Assembly (NCBI RefSeq): GCF_900187605.1
Contig: NZ_FYEA01000001.1
Location: forward strand, 682,001-746,000
DNA from: Pseudomonas sp. Irchel 3H7
GTDB taxonomy: Bacteria > Pseudomonadota > Gammaproteobacteria > Pseudomonadales > Pseudomonadaceae
Direction of reading: 5' to 3'
DNA length: 64,000 bases
This document shows, piece after piece, positions 29,013 through 37,889 of the stretch. The notes below the pieces were generated by a model. The model did no database searches and was not told the origin of the DNA. It worked only from the letters and a program-made list of their open reading frames with translations. The first letter of the stretch is position 1. Every line of letters starts with the position of its first letter. Both the position numbers and the translations under genes were made by a program.

Positions 29013-29246
29013 TGGAACAATCCTCTTAAGTAAATACGGCGGGCACTTTACCAGTTTAAGCAATCGATTGCCCGCCTCTCTGGACACAGCGGCCGACCGT
29101 CTGTAAAAAAATCAACGAATCGCCACCCCGAGGACGGCACAATCGGTTACACCTTGGGGCATAATGCCGACACTTTCGTGACCACTGAGGACCTTTTCAT
29201 CCATGTCCTCGTCTTTTTTCCCCTCGGCTGTAGGGTTTTATTTCAT

Positions 29247-30707
29247 ATGATCAAATCGTTGCGTCCACTGTTTCTCGCCGGCCTTCTTCTGCCACTGGCC
29301 CTGAATGTTTCTGCTGCCACCATCAACACCTCCCTCACCCCGAATGTCGAAAAAGCCCTCAAGGCGAGCAAATTGCAGCCCAGCGCCCTGTCGCTGGTGA
29401 TGGTGCCGCTCGACGGCCCGGGCACGCCGACCGTGTTCAACGCCGACGTGTCGGTCAACCCGGCCTCGACCATGAAACTGGTGACTACCTACGCGGCGCT
29501 GGAAATGCTCGGCCCGAACCATCAGTGGAAGACCGAGTTCTACACCGACGGTGACCTCAACGGTGGCATTCTCAACGGCAACCTCTACCTCAAGGGTGGC
29601 GGCGATCCGAAACTGAACATGGAAAAACTCTGGCTGCTGATGCGCGACCTGCGCGCCAACGGCGTGACGCAGATCACCGGTGATCTGGTGCTCGACCGCA
29701 ACTTCTTCGTGCAGCCAGTGCTGCCGGAATTCAACGATGACGGCAATGACGAGAACAAGCCGTTCCTGGTCAAACCCGACTCGTTGCTGGTCAACCTCAA
29801 AGCCCTGCGATTTGTTGCCCGCAACGATAACGGGCGGGTGCTTATCTCGGTTGAGCCGCCAATCGCCAGCGTGCGCATCGAAAACACCGTCAAGGCGTTG
29901 CCCTCCAAGCAATGCACCGGCGGCGTGCGCTACAACCCCGTGCCGCAAGCCGATGGCAGCGTGACCGTGACCGTGGCCGGCCAGTTGGGCGAAGGCTGCA
30001 GTTCGCAGACTTATCTGTCGCTGCTCGACCACGCGACTTACACCGCCGGCGCAGTGCGCGCGATCTGGAAAGAGCTGGGCGGCAGCATTCAAGGCAAGGA
30101 TCGTCTGGCCTCGACACCGGGCAACGCCAAACTGCTGGCTCGTGCCTACTCGCCAGATCTGGCGGAGATCATCCGCGACATCAACAAATACAGTAACAAC
30201 ACCATGGCCCAGCAGCTGTTCCTCAGCCTTGGCCAACGCTTCCGCAACGACGCCGACGGTGACGACGCCAAGGCAGCGCAACGCGTAGTGCGTCAGTGGA
30301 TGGCGAAGAAAGGCATCACTGCACCGCATCTGGTGATGGAAAACGGCTCCGGTTTGTCTCGCGCAGAACGGGTCAGCGCCCGCGAGATGGCGAGCATGCT
30401 GCAAGCGGCGTGGCACAGCCCGTATGCCGCCGAGTACATCAGCTCGCTGCCGATCGCCGGCACCGACGGCACCATGCGCAAGCGCCTGAAAACCACGGCG
30501 ATGCGCGGTGAGGCGCACGTCAAGACCGGTACTTTGAACACCGTGCGGGCGATTGCCGGTTTCAGCCGTGATGTGAATGGCAATACCTGGGCGGTGGTGG
30601 CGATCCTCAACGACAAGGCGCCGTTTGGTGCATCGTCGGTGCTGGATCAGGTGCTGCTGGATCTGTACAAACAGCCGAAACTGGCGCAGACCGCTTCGGT
30701 CCTGTAA
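29247..30707 (+). CDS. dacB: D-alanyl-D-alanine carboxypeptidase/endopeptidase, PBP4 type
   Basis: Periplasmic class C penicillin-binding protein that trims peptidoglycan cross-links and stem peptides. The 486-residue product starts with a signal peptide (cleavage near ALNVSAA, residue 23). The three active-site motifs are in place: STMK (S74, K77), SNN in KYSNNTMAQQ, and KTG in HVKTGTLNT. The large insertion between the first two motifs gives the PBP4 size. ATG 29247 is preferred to upstream in-frame codons because it starts the signal peptide. It is divergent from yggL. Confidence 0.95.
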   Translation: MIKSLRPLFLAGLLLPLALNVSAATINTSLTPNVEKALKASKLQPSALSLVMVPLDGPGTPTVFNADVSVNPASTMKLVTTYAALEMLGPNHQWKTEFYTDGDLNGGILNGNLYLKGGGDPKLNMEKLWLLMRDLRANGVTQITGDLVLDRNFFVQPVLPEFNDDGNDENKPFLVKPDSLLVNLKALRFVARNDNGRVLISVEPPIASVRIENTVKALPSKQCTGGVRYNPVPQADGSVTVTVAGQLGEGCSSQTYLSLLDHATYTAGAVRAIWKELGGSIQGKDRLASTPGNAKLLARAYSPDLAEIIRDINKYSNNTMAQQLFLSLGQRFRNDADGDDAKAAQRVVRQWMAKKGITAPHLVMENGSGLSRAERVSAREMASMLQAAWHSPYAAEYISSLPIAGTDGTMRKRLKTTAMRGEAHVKTGTLNTVRAIAGFSRDVNGNTWAVVAILNDKAPFGASSVLDQVLLDLYKQPKLAQTASVL

Positions 30708-30734
30708 CGCCGTTCAAGCAACAGCACAAAACCC

Positions 30735-30824
30735 TGTGGGAGCTGGCTTGCCAGCGATTGCGGAATGTCAGTCACTGAATATGCTGACTGAAATGACGCT
30801 ATCGCTGGCAAGCCAGCTCCCACA
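30735..30824. repeat. Inverted REP pair, family B
   Basis: Two family B arms lie between the convergent ends of dacB and the diguanylate cyclase gene. Confidence 0.85.
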
Positions 30825-30844
30825 GGGGTTGCGCTGTATTGAAG

Positions 30845-33226
30845 TCAGCTCATCTGCTCGACACGATCACGCCCGCGCTGCTTTGCCATATACACACCCG
30901 AATCCGCCCGCAGCAACAGCGCATCCGCGCCCTCCCCCGGTCGCCAACTGGCGATACCGAAACTCGCGGTGACCACGCCGACCACATCCACCGGCGCACT
31001 GCGCAAACCCTGCCACAGCTCAACCGCCAACATGTACGCGTGTTCGCCGTCGATGTCCGGGCACAGCACCATGAACTCTTCGCCGCCCAACCGACAGAAC
31101 ACATCGGTACGCCGCAGACGATGGCCGATGCGCTCGCACACCGCTTGCAGCACCCGGTCGCCCACAGCGTGACCGTACTGATCGTTGATACGTTTGAAAT
31201 GGTCGATGTCGAGCATAATCACCGACAGTTCGCCCCCGCCGCGCTCGACCCGGGCCATTTCCGTGGTCAGGCGTTCCTGGAAATAGCGGCGGTTGTGGAT
31301 ACCAGTCAGCGAATCGGTCACCGACAGCGCGCGCAATTCTTCTTCCACACGTTTCAGGTCGGAAATATCCGAAATATAGCCATGCCACAGCACGCCGCCG
31401 CCCGGCAGTTCTTCCGGCGTCGCTTCGCCGCGCACCCAGCGCAAGCCGCGCTCGGGCAATTGCACGCGGTATTCTTCGCGCCACGGGCTGAGGCTGTCGG
31501 CCGAAGCGCGAATGGAAGAGCGCACACGGGTGACGTCCTGTGGATGAATGCGCGTGAAGATCGCCTCGGCGTTGAACAGCAGCACATCCGGCTCCAGTTC
31601 GTAGATCTCGCGGATGCCGTCGCTGGCGTAGATCACACTGAAGCGCCCATCGAATTCCATCTTGAACTGATAGATGCCGCCGGGCACATGCGCGCTGAGT
31701 TTCTTCAGCAACACGTCCCGCGCCGCCAGCACCTCGTGCACGCGCTTGCGCTCGGTGATGTCGATGCAGATCGCCAGATGTCCGACCCACAAACCCTGCT
31801 CATCGAGCACTGGGGTGGCCAGCATGTTCACCGGAATATGGCTGCCATCGCTGCGTACCAGCGTCCATTCGCGAGCCTCGTGGCCACCGACTTCGCCGCC
31901 CTCGACCAACATCGCGTGGCAGGTCGGGATGCTTTTACCGTAACGCGCACTTAGCTCGGCGGCGCGGGCTGTCAGTTCTCGGGGCAGATGCAGGTTTTCC
32001 AGGGTCATGTGCCCGACGACGTCGGCGCTGCTGTAGCCGAGCATTTGTTCGGCGCCGGGGTTGAAGGTGTTGATCACCCCGCGCAGGTCGGTGGCGATGA
32101 TTGCCACCTGCGTCGCCGCATTCAACACGCCGCGCAACTGACCGTGGGTGCCGCGCAATTCCTGTTCGCTGGCGTGCAGCTCCTGGGTGCGCAGTTCGAC
32201 CATGCGCAAGGCGCGCTGGCGCTGACTGACCAACACGTAGAGCAAGGCGCTGAGCAGCAGACTGAGCAAGCCACCGAGGACGATTACGCTGCCGACCGAC
32301 GAATGATTTGCCTGTGCGAAGGCGTCGCTCGGCAAGATATCGACCTGATAGTCGTGATCGGCCATGCGCAGTAACCGCGTGGCCGACAGGTCGCTCGGCG
32401 CCGGCTCGTTGGTCGACTCGAACAATACTTCGTGCTGATCATTGGTCGACATGTCGAGAATGCGCACCGACAGATAGTCATGGAAAGCGTCCGGCAAACC
32501 GTCGGCCAGCAACTGACGCATGCTGATCACCGCCATGACGTAGCCAAAGGATTGCTGCTCGCCACTGTGACTCACGGGCGCCACCAGCAGCACGCCGCGC
32601 GCGTAGGACGGCTCAATGCTGACTAGGTGCATCGGTTGCGACACCGCCAGTCCGCCGAGCTTGTCGGCCCGTTGCAGGGTGTCACGACGCAAGGGTTGCG
32701 CGAGCAGGTCATAACCCAACGGTGAGCCGAGCCGGCTTTGCGTCTGGCTGTAGAGCACCGGCACGTATTCATCGCGCACGCCAGCCAGTTGCAGCTCGCC
32801 CTGGGCATTCAGTTCACGCAAGGTGAAGTTACTCAGGCCTTCATCACGCACCCGCTGCTCGAATGCGGCGCGCTCGGCTCCATTGACCTTGAGGGCAAAC
32901 GAATAGGCCTGGGTACGCATCAATAAGGGTTGGGTGTAACCGTCGAATTCGGTGCGGGACACCGATTCAGAGTTGGCGAAGAAGCGGCGCAGGCCGTCGA
33001 GGCGTTGCTCCTGGTCCTGAAAGCGTTCTTCGATGCGGGTGTAACGTTCGTTGGTCAGCAGCTGAAAACGCTGGCGGGTTTGTTGCTGAAACTGATTGAG
33101 GGTGGCCCAGGCGAGCAGCCCCGTGAGAATCCCGCCGGCGAGCAATACCAACACCGCGACCAGCCAGGCCGAGACGTCTTCGCTGATAAAACCCAGAATC
33201 TTTGGGCGCACGGGGTGCAACGACAT
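30845..33226 (-). CDS. Membrane diguanylate cyclase with CHASE and two PAS domains
   Basis: Makes the second messenger c-di-GMP from GTP. The 793 residues run as follows: a membrane helix (about 20-43), a periplasmic CHASE-type sensor (about 75-275), a second helix (about 322-347), two PAS domains (about 370-490 and 500-620), then GGDEF. The active site is GGEEF at 714-718, and the product-inhibition site RRTD lies five residues before it, so the enzyme should be active and feedback-inhibited. No EAL domain is present. The stimulus is unknown. It is convergent with dacB and downstream of rlmKL on the same strand across a hairpin-bearing gap. Confidence 0.92.
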   Translation of the reverse strand: MSLHPVRPKILGFISEDVSAWLVAVLVLLAGGILTGLLAWATLNQFQQQTRQRFQLLTNERYTRIEERFQDQEQRLDGLRRFFANSESVSRTEFDGYTQPLLMRTQAYSFALKVNGAERAAFEQRVRDEGLSNFTLRELNAQGELQLAGVRDEYVPVLYSQTQSRLGSPLGYDLLAQPLRRDTLQRADKLGGLAVSQPMHLVSIEPSYARGVLLVAPVSHSGEQQSFGYVMAVISMRQLLADGLPDAFHDYLSVRILDMSTNDQHEVLFESTNEPAPSDLSATRLLRMADHDYQVDILPSDAFAQANHSSVGSVIVLGGLLSLLLSALLYVLVSQRQRALRMVELRTQELHASEQELRGTHGQLRGVLNAATQVAIIATDLRGVINTFNPGAEQMLGYSSADVVGHMTLENLHLPRELTARAAELSARYGKSIPTCHAMLVEGGEVGGHEAREWTLVRSDGSHIPVNMLATPVLDEQGLWVGHLAICIDITERKRVHEVLAARDVLLKKLSAHVPGGIYQFKMEFDGRFSVIYASDGIREIYELEPDVLLFNAEAIFTRIHPQDVTRVRSSIRASADSLSPWREEYRVQLPERGLRWVRGEATPEELPGGGVLWHGYISDISDLKRVEEELRALSVTDSLTGIHNRRYFQERLTTEMARVERGGGELSVIMLDIDHFKRINDQYGHAVGDRVLQAVCERIGHRLRRTDVFCRLGGEEFMVLCPDIDGEHAYMLAVELWQGLRSAPVDVVGVVTASFGIASWRPGEGADALLLRADSGVYMAKQRGRDRVEQMS

Positions 33227-33318
33227 AAGGACAACTCACTACGCCAGCATTTACGGGAAAACCCCATTGACCGTGTGTGAGTTATAGCTATTAGCCACTA
33301 ATTTAGCTAGCGCGGGCA

Positions 33319-33356
33319 GATCCACGGAGCCTTTAAAAATCAAGGCTCTGTGGATC
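33319..33356. other. Long inverted repeat between rlmKL and the cyclase gene
   Basis: GATCCACGGAGCCTT and AAGGCTCTGTGGATC pair over 15 bp with one G-U, around an eight-base A/T-rich loop. No T-run follows the stem, so it is not a standard terminator. It starts 16 bp past the rlmKL stop. Confidence 0.7.
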
Positions 33357-33371
33357 CAATTGCGCAAAGCG

Positions 33372-35642
33372 TCAACGAGCCGTGATTTTCCAGGCGCGGT
33401 GGATCTTGGTGTTACGGGCGAAATCCGGATCGATGGTCTGCGCGCTGATTTCCTCGACCGCGTAACGCTCGGCGAGGTTTTCTTCCAACTGGAACTTGCG
33501 GAAGTTGTTGGAGAAATACAGCACACCGCCCGGCGCCAGACGCGCCATGGCCAGGTCAATCAACTGCACCTGATCACGCTGCACGTCGAAGATGCCTTCC
33601 ATGCGCTTGGAGTTGGAGAAGGTTGGCGGATCGATGAAGATCAGGTCGTACTCGTCGCGGCTGCTCTCCAGCCACGCCATCACATCGCCCTGCTCCAGAC
33701 GGTTCTTGTCGGAGAAACCGTTCAACGACAGGTTGCGACGCGCCCAGTCGAGGTAGGTTTTCGACAGGTCAACGCTGGTGGTACTGCGCGCGCCGCCCTT
33801 GGCCGCGTGCACGCTGGCGGTCGCGGTGTAGCAGAACAGATTGAGGAAGCGCTTGCCGGCGGCCTCTTTCTGAATACGCATGCGCATTGGCCGGTGGTCG
33901 AGGAACAGACCGGTGTCGAGGTAGTCGGTGAGGTTGACCAGCAACTTCACGCCGCCCTCGCTGACTTCATTGAACTTGCCTTGCGCAGCCTGACGCTCGT
34001 ACTGCTTGGTGCCGCTCTGGCGTTCGCGGCGTTTGACCACCACGCGGCTCTTGTCGACGTTCAGCGCCTGCGGAATGGCCGCCAGGGCATCGAACATGCG
34101 CGCCGAGGCTTTTTCCGGGTCGATGGATTTTGGCGCGGCGTATTCCTGGACGTGCACCCAATCGTGGTACAGGTCGATCGCCATCGCGTACTCGGGCATG
34201 TCGGCATCGTAGACACGGTAGCAATCAATGCCTTCGCGCTTGACCCACTTGCCCATGGCCTTGAGGTTTTTTTGCAGACGGTTGGCAAACATCTGCCCGC
34301 CTTCGCTCAAGCGCGGCTGCTCGATCACTGGCGCCGGAGCCGGCGTCGGTTTGATCGGGTTGCCGTTCTTGTTGAACTTGCGTTCTTGCGGCTCGTCCGG
34401 GGTCTGATCGTAAGCGGCTTGCTCGCGCTCGGCCTGACGCTGTTCCGGAGTGCGACGCTCGCCAGTGACGAACTGATCCGGCAGCACTTTGATCAACAGC
34501 AGTTTGCACGGCAGCGCGCCGTTCCAGAACGAATACTGTTTGTGGCTGCGGATACCCATGCGCTTGCCCAGATCCGGCGCGCCGGTGAACACCGCCGCTT
34601 CCCAGTTCAGGCAAGCCTGACGCAGACGCTCGCCGAGGTTCTGGTAGAGGTACAACAGGCTGGCTTCGTCACCGAGACGCTCGCCGTACGGTGGGTTGCA
34701 GATCACCAGACCTTTCTGGTTCTGATCCGGACGCGGCTCGAAAGTCGCCACTTCGCCCTGGTAGATCTTGATCCACTCGCTCAGGCCGGCACGCTCAACG
34801 TTGTTGCGGCCCGGCTGAATCAGACGCGGATCGGCTTCGTAGCCACGAATCCACAACGGTGGCTTGGCCAGACCGGCAGCGGCACGCTCGACGGCCTCTT
34901 CATGGAGTTTTTTCCACAGTGCCGGCACGTGACCGAGCCACGCGGTAAAGCCCCACTGCTCACGACGCAGGTTCGGCGCCATGTCGGCGGCAATCATGCC
35001 GGCTTCGACGAGGAACGTACCGACACCGCACATCGGGTCAGCCAGCGCGCCGCCTTCGGCAGCAATGCGCGGCCAGCCGGAACGGATCAGAATCGCCGCC
35101 GCGAGGTTTTCCTTCAGCGGTGCAGCGCCCTGCTGCAGACGGTAACCGCGCTGATGCAGGCTGTGGCCGGACAGATCAAGGGAAAGAATCGCTTCGCCGC
35201 GATCCAGACGCAGGTGAATGCGCAGGTCCGGGTTGAGCTTGTCGATCGACGGACGGTCGCCCTGTGGGGTGCGCAGTTTGTCGACGATGGCGTCTTTGAC
35301 TTTCAAGGCGCCGAAGTGGGTGTTGTCGATACCCGAGCCATGGCCACTGAATTCAACAGCCAGGGTGCCATCGCTGAGCATGTGATCCTGCCAGTCGATG
35401 TCGAGCACGCCGTGGTAGAGGTCTTCAGCGTCTTTCATCGGGAAACGCTTGAGCACCAGCAGCACGCGGTTGGCCAGACGCGACCAGAGGCACAGGCGAT
35501 AAGCGGTTTCCATGGTCGCCATGCCACGCACGGCGGAAGTGTGCTCGCGCGCTTCTTCAAGGCCAAGCCCGACGGCTTCCTCGATGAGCAGGCCTTCAAG
35601 GCCTTTAGGGCAAGTGAGGAAGAGTTCGAAACGGTCGGACAT
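33372..35642 (-). CDS. rlmL: 23S rRNA methyltransferase RlmKL (m2G2445/m7G2069)
   Basis: Bifunctional cytoplasmic rRNA methylase. The 756 residues hold a THUMP domain (about 45-155), a first methyltransferase (RlmL) with ADPMCGVGTFLVEA and the catalytic NPPYGER (near 310), an alanine- and proline-rich linker near 400-430, and a second methyltransferase (RlmK) with FLNLFCYTATASVHAA and DPPTFSNSKRM. The fused form is usual in gammaproteobacteria. Its upstream region is the long gene-free stretch shared with rmf. Confidence 0.95.
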   Translation of the reverse strand: MSDRFELFLTCPKGLEGLLIEEAVGLGLEEAREHTSAVRGMATMETAYRLCLWSRLANRVLLVLKRFPMKDAEDLYHGVLDIDWQDHMLSDGTLAVEFSGHGSGIDNTHFGALKVKDAIVDKLRTPQGDRPSIDKLNPDLRIHLRLDRGEAILSLDLSGHSLHQRGYRLQQGAAPLKENLAAAILIRSGWPRIAAEGGALADPMCGVGTFLVEAGMIAADMAPNLRREQWGFTAWLGHVPALWKKLHEEAVERAAAGLAKPPLWIRGYEADPRLIQPGRNNVERAGLSEWIKIYQGEVATFEPRPDQNQKGLVICNPPYGERLGDEASLLYLYQNLGERLRQACLNWEAAVFTGAPDLGKRMGIRSHKQYSFWNGALPCKLLLIKVLPDQFVTGERRTPEQRQAEREQAAYDQTPDEPQERKFNKNGNPIKPTPAPAPVIEQPRLSEGGQMFANRLQKNLKAMGKWVKREGIDCYRVYDADMPEYAMAIDLYHDWVHVQEYAAPKSIDPEKASARMFDALAAIPQALNVDKSRVVVKRRERQSGTKQYERQAAQGKFNEVSEGGVKLLVNLTDYLDTGLFLDHRPMRMRIQKEAAGKRFLNLFCYTATASVHAAKGGARSTTSVDLSKTYLDWARRNLSLNGFSDKNRLEQGDVMAWLESSRDEYDLIFIDPPTFSNSKRMEGIFDVQRDQVQLIDLAMARLAPGGVLYFSNNFRKFQLEENLAERYAVEEISAQTIDPDFARNTKIHRAWKITAR

Positions 35643-36174
35643 GGTATTTCCAGAGCCTTTGGCTAGTGAATCGGCAACGCATTGCCGATCCGGTTTTCAA
35701 TCAGGCGCTTTTCTAAAAGAGCGCCCGCGTGGCACGAAGGTGTGCCGTTCCATCCCCGCTGCTCGGGTTAAAAGAGCTTAGATGCCGGGACAGATAAAAA
35801 AGTTGATGAAACAAAAAGTCCTAAAGCGACCCTTCGTCGCTTTATACCCCAGCGCAAACGTGGGTCATTCTCACTAAAGAATTAACCCCATCATCCAGCG
35901 CGGGGCCGATCATACCGGGGTTTGCTGAAAAACCGTGCATCAAACCCGTCGTTACTTATGGCTGTAGCACTAATTTCGTTACGTCCTTATGACAAAACGA
36001 TCATTCCCTCGGTGTGACTCATTGGTTAGAACTGAACACAGGTTGACGTCGCAACGGCGTCAACACCTTGGCTTGCCACGCCGGCAGCGAGCCGCACCAT
36101 GGCAGGTTTTTTCTGCCAGACCTCAGTTGAGGTCAACGCGATACAAAACAGTCAACAAGTGAGGGAAACACCCT
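35643..36174. other. 532-bp gene-free region upstream of rmf
   Basis: No reading frame here looks coding. Visible structure: hairpins GGCGCTTTT/AAAGAGCGCC (about 35704-35725), AAAGCGAC/GTCGCTTT (35823-35843, perfect 8-bp stem), GTTGACG/CGTCAAC (about 36042-36064) and GGCAG/CTGCC (about 36101-36117). It probably carries the divergent promoters of rlmKL and rmf and a long rmf leader. Confidence 0.5.
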
Positions 36175-36390
36175 ATGAGAAGACTTAAGCGTGATCCGTT
36201 GGAAAGAGCATTTTTGCGCGGATATCAATATGGCGTTGGTGGCAAATCCCGTGAGCTTTGCCCATTTACTCTACCGTCGGTACGTCAAGCCTGGATTAAC
36301 GGCTGGCGAGAAGGACGCGGCGACAACTGGGACGGTATGACCGGCACTGCGGGAATCCACAGACTCAACGAACTTCACGCCGTCGGCTGA
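36175..36390 (+). CDS. rmf: Ribosome modulation factor
   Basis: Small basic protein that pairs 70S ribosomes into inactive 100S dimers in stationary phase or starvation. The 71 residues match the family: KRDPLERAFLRGYQYGVGGKSR then CPF and RQAWINGWREGR. AGGGA lies about 9 bases before the ATG. It stands alone, with an unusually long upstream region and a strong terminator about 85 bp downstream. Confidence 0.96.
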   Translation: MRRLKRDPLERAFLRGYQYGVGGKSRELCPFTLPSVRQAWINGWREGRGDNWDGMTGTAGIHRLNELHAVG

Positions 36391-36475
36391 CACAGGGCAC
36401 TTATTCCGACACGACAATCTGAATTTGTAACGACTTACCATGCACGTCCTTCCCGGACGGCGGGCTGCGGCCCAG

Positions 36476-36500
36476 GGGCTCCTTCGAGGAGCCCTTTTTT
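36476..36500 (+). terminator. Intrinsic terminator after rmf
   Basis: GGGCTCCT and AGGAGCCC form an 8-bp stem with a TCG loop, followed by six Ts. Confidence 0.92.
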
Positions 36501-36535
36501 ATGCCTGTCACATTATCTGTGCCATACACAAAACC

Positions 36536-36624
36536 TGTAGGAGTGAGCCTGCTCGCGATAGCGGTCTGTCAGTCGCTGATGAAGTGACCGAAAGAAAGCT
36601 ATCGCGAGCAGGCTCACTCCTACA
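36536..36624. repeat. Inverted REP pair, family C
   Basis: Arms with core GTAGGAGTGAGCCTGCTCGC and its reverse complement lie between rmf and pyrD, which converge. Confidence 0.85.
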
Positions 36625-36646
36625 AGGGAACAGTGGTGTCTATGGA

Positions 36647-37666
36647 TCAGCGCAAGGCGGCGATCGCGTCTACCGATTCGCGAATCAGCGCCGGGCCCTT
36701 ATAGATGAAGCCGGAGTAGATCTGCACCAGGCTCGCACCGGCGAGAATCTTCTCCGCCGCATGCTTGCCTTCGGTAATCCCGCCAGCCGCAATGATCGGC
36801 AACCGCCCCGCCAATTCACTGGCCAGCACCTTCACGGTATTCGTACTCTTCTCACGCACCGGCGCGCCAGACAACCCGCCCGCCTCGTCGCCATGCTCCA
36901 TGCCCTCAACGCCAACACGGCTGAGGGTGGTGTTGGTCGCGATTACCGCGTCCATGCCGGTTTCGATTAACGCCTGGGCGACCTGCGCAGTTTCTTCATC
37001 GGTCATGTCCGGCGCGATCTTGATCGCCAGCGGCACATGCTTGCCGTGACGCAGGGCCAGTTCGGCACGGCGCGTGGCCAGATCCGCGAGCAACTGCTTG
37101 AGCGAATCGCCAAACTGCAGGCTGCGCAGGCCCGGGGTGTTCGGCGAACTGACGTTGACCGTGACGTAGCTGGCGTGGGCATAAACCTTGTCCAGGCAGA
37201 TCAGGTAGTCGTCGACCGCGCGTTCAACCGGGGTATCGAAGTTCTTGCCGATATTGATGCCCAGCACGCCTTTGTATTTCGCTGCGGCCACACGCGCCAG
37301 CAGGTTATCGACACCGAGGTTGTTGAAACCCATGCGGTTGATGATCGCCTCGGCTTCCGGCAAGCGGAAAATCCGTGGTTTCGGGTTGCCCGGCTGCGGA
37401 CGCGGGGTCACGGTGCCGATTTCAACAAAACCGAAACCCAGCTGTGCGAAACCGTCGATCGCCGCGCCATTCTTGTCCAGACCGGCCGCCAGACCTACCG
37501 GGTTCGGAAACTCGAGGCCCATGACCGTCACCGGTTTCTTCGCCGGCGCCTTGCACAGCAAGCCGTTGAGGCCCAAACGCCCACCCGCGCCGATCAGATC
37601 CAGCGACAGATCGTGGGAGGTTTCCGGGGAAAGTTTGAACAACAGCTGACGGGCCAGGGAATACAT
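36647..37666 (-). CDS. pyrD: Dihydroorotate dehydrogenase (quinone), class 2
   Basis: Oxidises dihydroorotate to orotate in pyrimidine synthesis, passing electrons to membrane quinones. The 339 residues begin with the amphipathic N-terminal extension of class 2 enzymes ([19 protein letters not shown]), followed by the TIM barrel with LAAGLDKNG, the catalytic serine loop [14 protein letters not shown], and the FMN phosphate site [16 protein letters not shown] 37666 is chosen for the family N-terminus; the upstream open frame has no support. It is divergent from nasS; the promoter region contains the nasS leader. Confidence 0.96.
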   Translation of the reverse strand: MYSLARQLLFKLSPETSHDLSLDLIGAGGRLGLNGLLCKAPAKKPVTVMGLEFPNPVGLAAGLDKNGAAIDGFAQLGFGFVEIGTVTPRPQPGNPKPRIFRLPEAEAIINRMGFNNLGVDNLLARVAAAKYKGVLGINIGKNFDTPVERAVDDYLICLDKVYAHASYVTVNVSSPNTPGLRSLQFGDSLKQLLADLATRRAELALRHGKHVPLAIKIAPDMTDEETAQVAQALIETGMDAVIATNTTLSRVGVEGMEHGDEAGGLSGAPVREKSTNTVKVLASELAGRLPIIAAGGITEGKHAAEKILAGASLVQIYSGFIYKGPALIRESVDAIAALR

Positions 37667-37756
37667 GGGCGGCAATGACTCGGGCGGCGAAAAGAGGCGG
37701 CGATTATAGCCGGGCATCGACCTGCCGCGCGAGGCGCACGCGCAAATCACTGGCAG

Positions 37757-37773
37757 TGGCATATGCCTTGCAC
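37757..37773 (+). promoter_or_regulatory. Sigma-54 promoter of nasST
   Basis: TGGCATATGCCTTGCA matches the sigma-54 consensus (TGGCAY-R-N4-TTGCA) with GG and GC exactly ten bases apart. Predicted start of transcription is near 37783, about 9 bases before the first leader hairpin. Confidence 0.75.
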
Positions 37774-37791
37774 CCTCCTTGACTATCAGCG

Positions 37792-37831
37792 CGCAGGCCA
37801 ATGACGGCAGGCGGGCAAGGACAATGGCGTC
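37792..37831 (+). promoter_or_regulatory. Candidate ANTAR RNA element in the nasS leader
   Basis: First hairpin: CGCAGGCC (37792-37799), six-base loop AATGAC, GGCAGGCG (37806-37813), eight positions with a tandem G-A/A-G mismatch. Second hairpin: GAC, loop AATGGC (37823-37828), GTC, with weaker pairing outside. Both loops have A at position 1 and G at position 4, as NasT-type ANTAR targets require. The second hairpin overlaps the 5' arm of the terminator at 37827. Confidence 0.6.
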
Positions 37832-37875
37832 GTCCCGGGTTTTGCCTGCGCAAAGTCCGCGGCGGCGCTTTTTTT
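37827..37875 (+). terminator. Attenuator terminator in the nasS leader
   Basis: GCGTCGTC (37827-37834) pairs with GGCGGCGC (37861-37868). CGGG/TCCG and TTTGC/GCAAA extend the stem inward to a four-base loop. Seven Ts follow directly. The nasS ribosome site starts right after the T-run, so nasS expression requires reading through this structure. Confidence 0.8.
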
Positions 37876-37889
37876 CGAGGTGGCGGTGT

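Noticed and set aside
33360..35666. A 768-codon frame opposite rlmKL
   Set aside because: It spans almost exactly the complementary strand of rlmKL and shows no family resemblance.
35733..35750. TGGCACGAAGGTGTGCC as a sigma-54 site near rmf
   Set aside because: The GC is not ten bases after GG, so the spacing is wrong.
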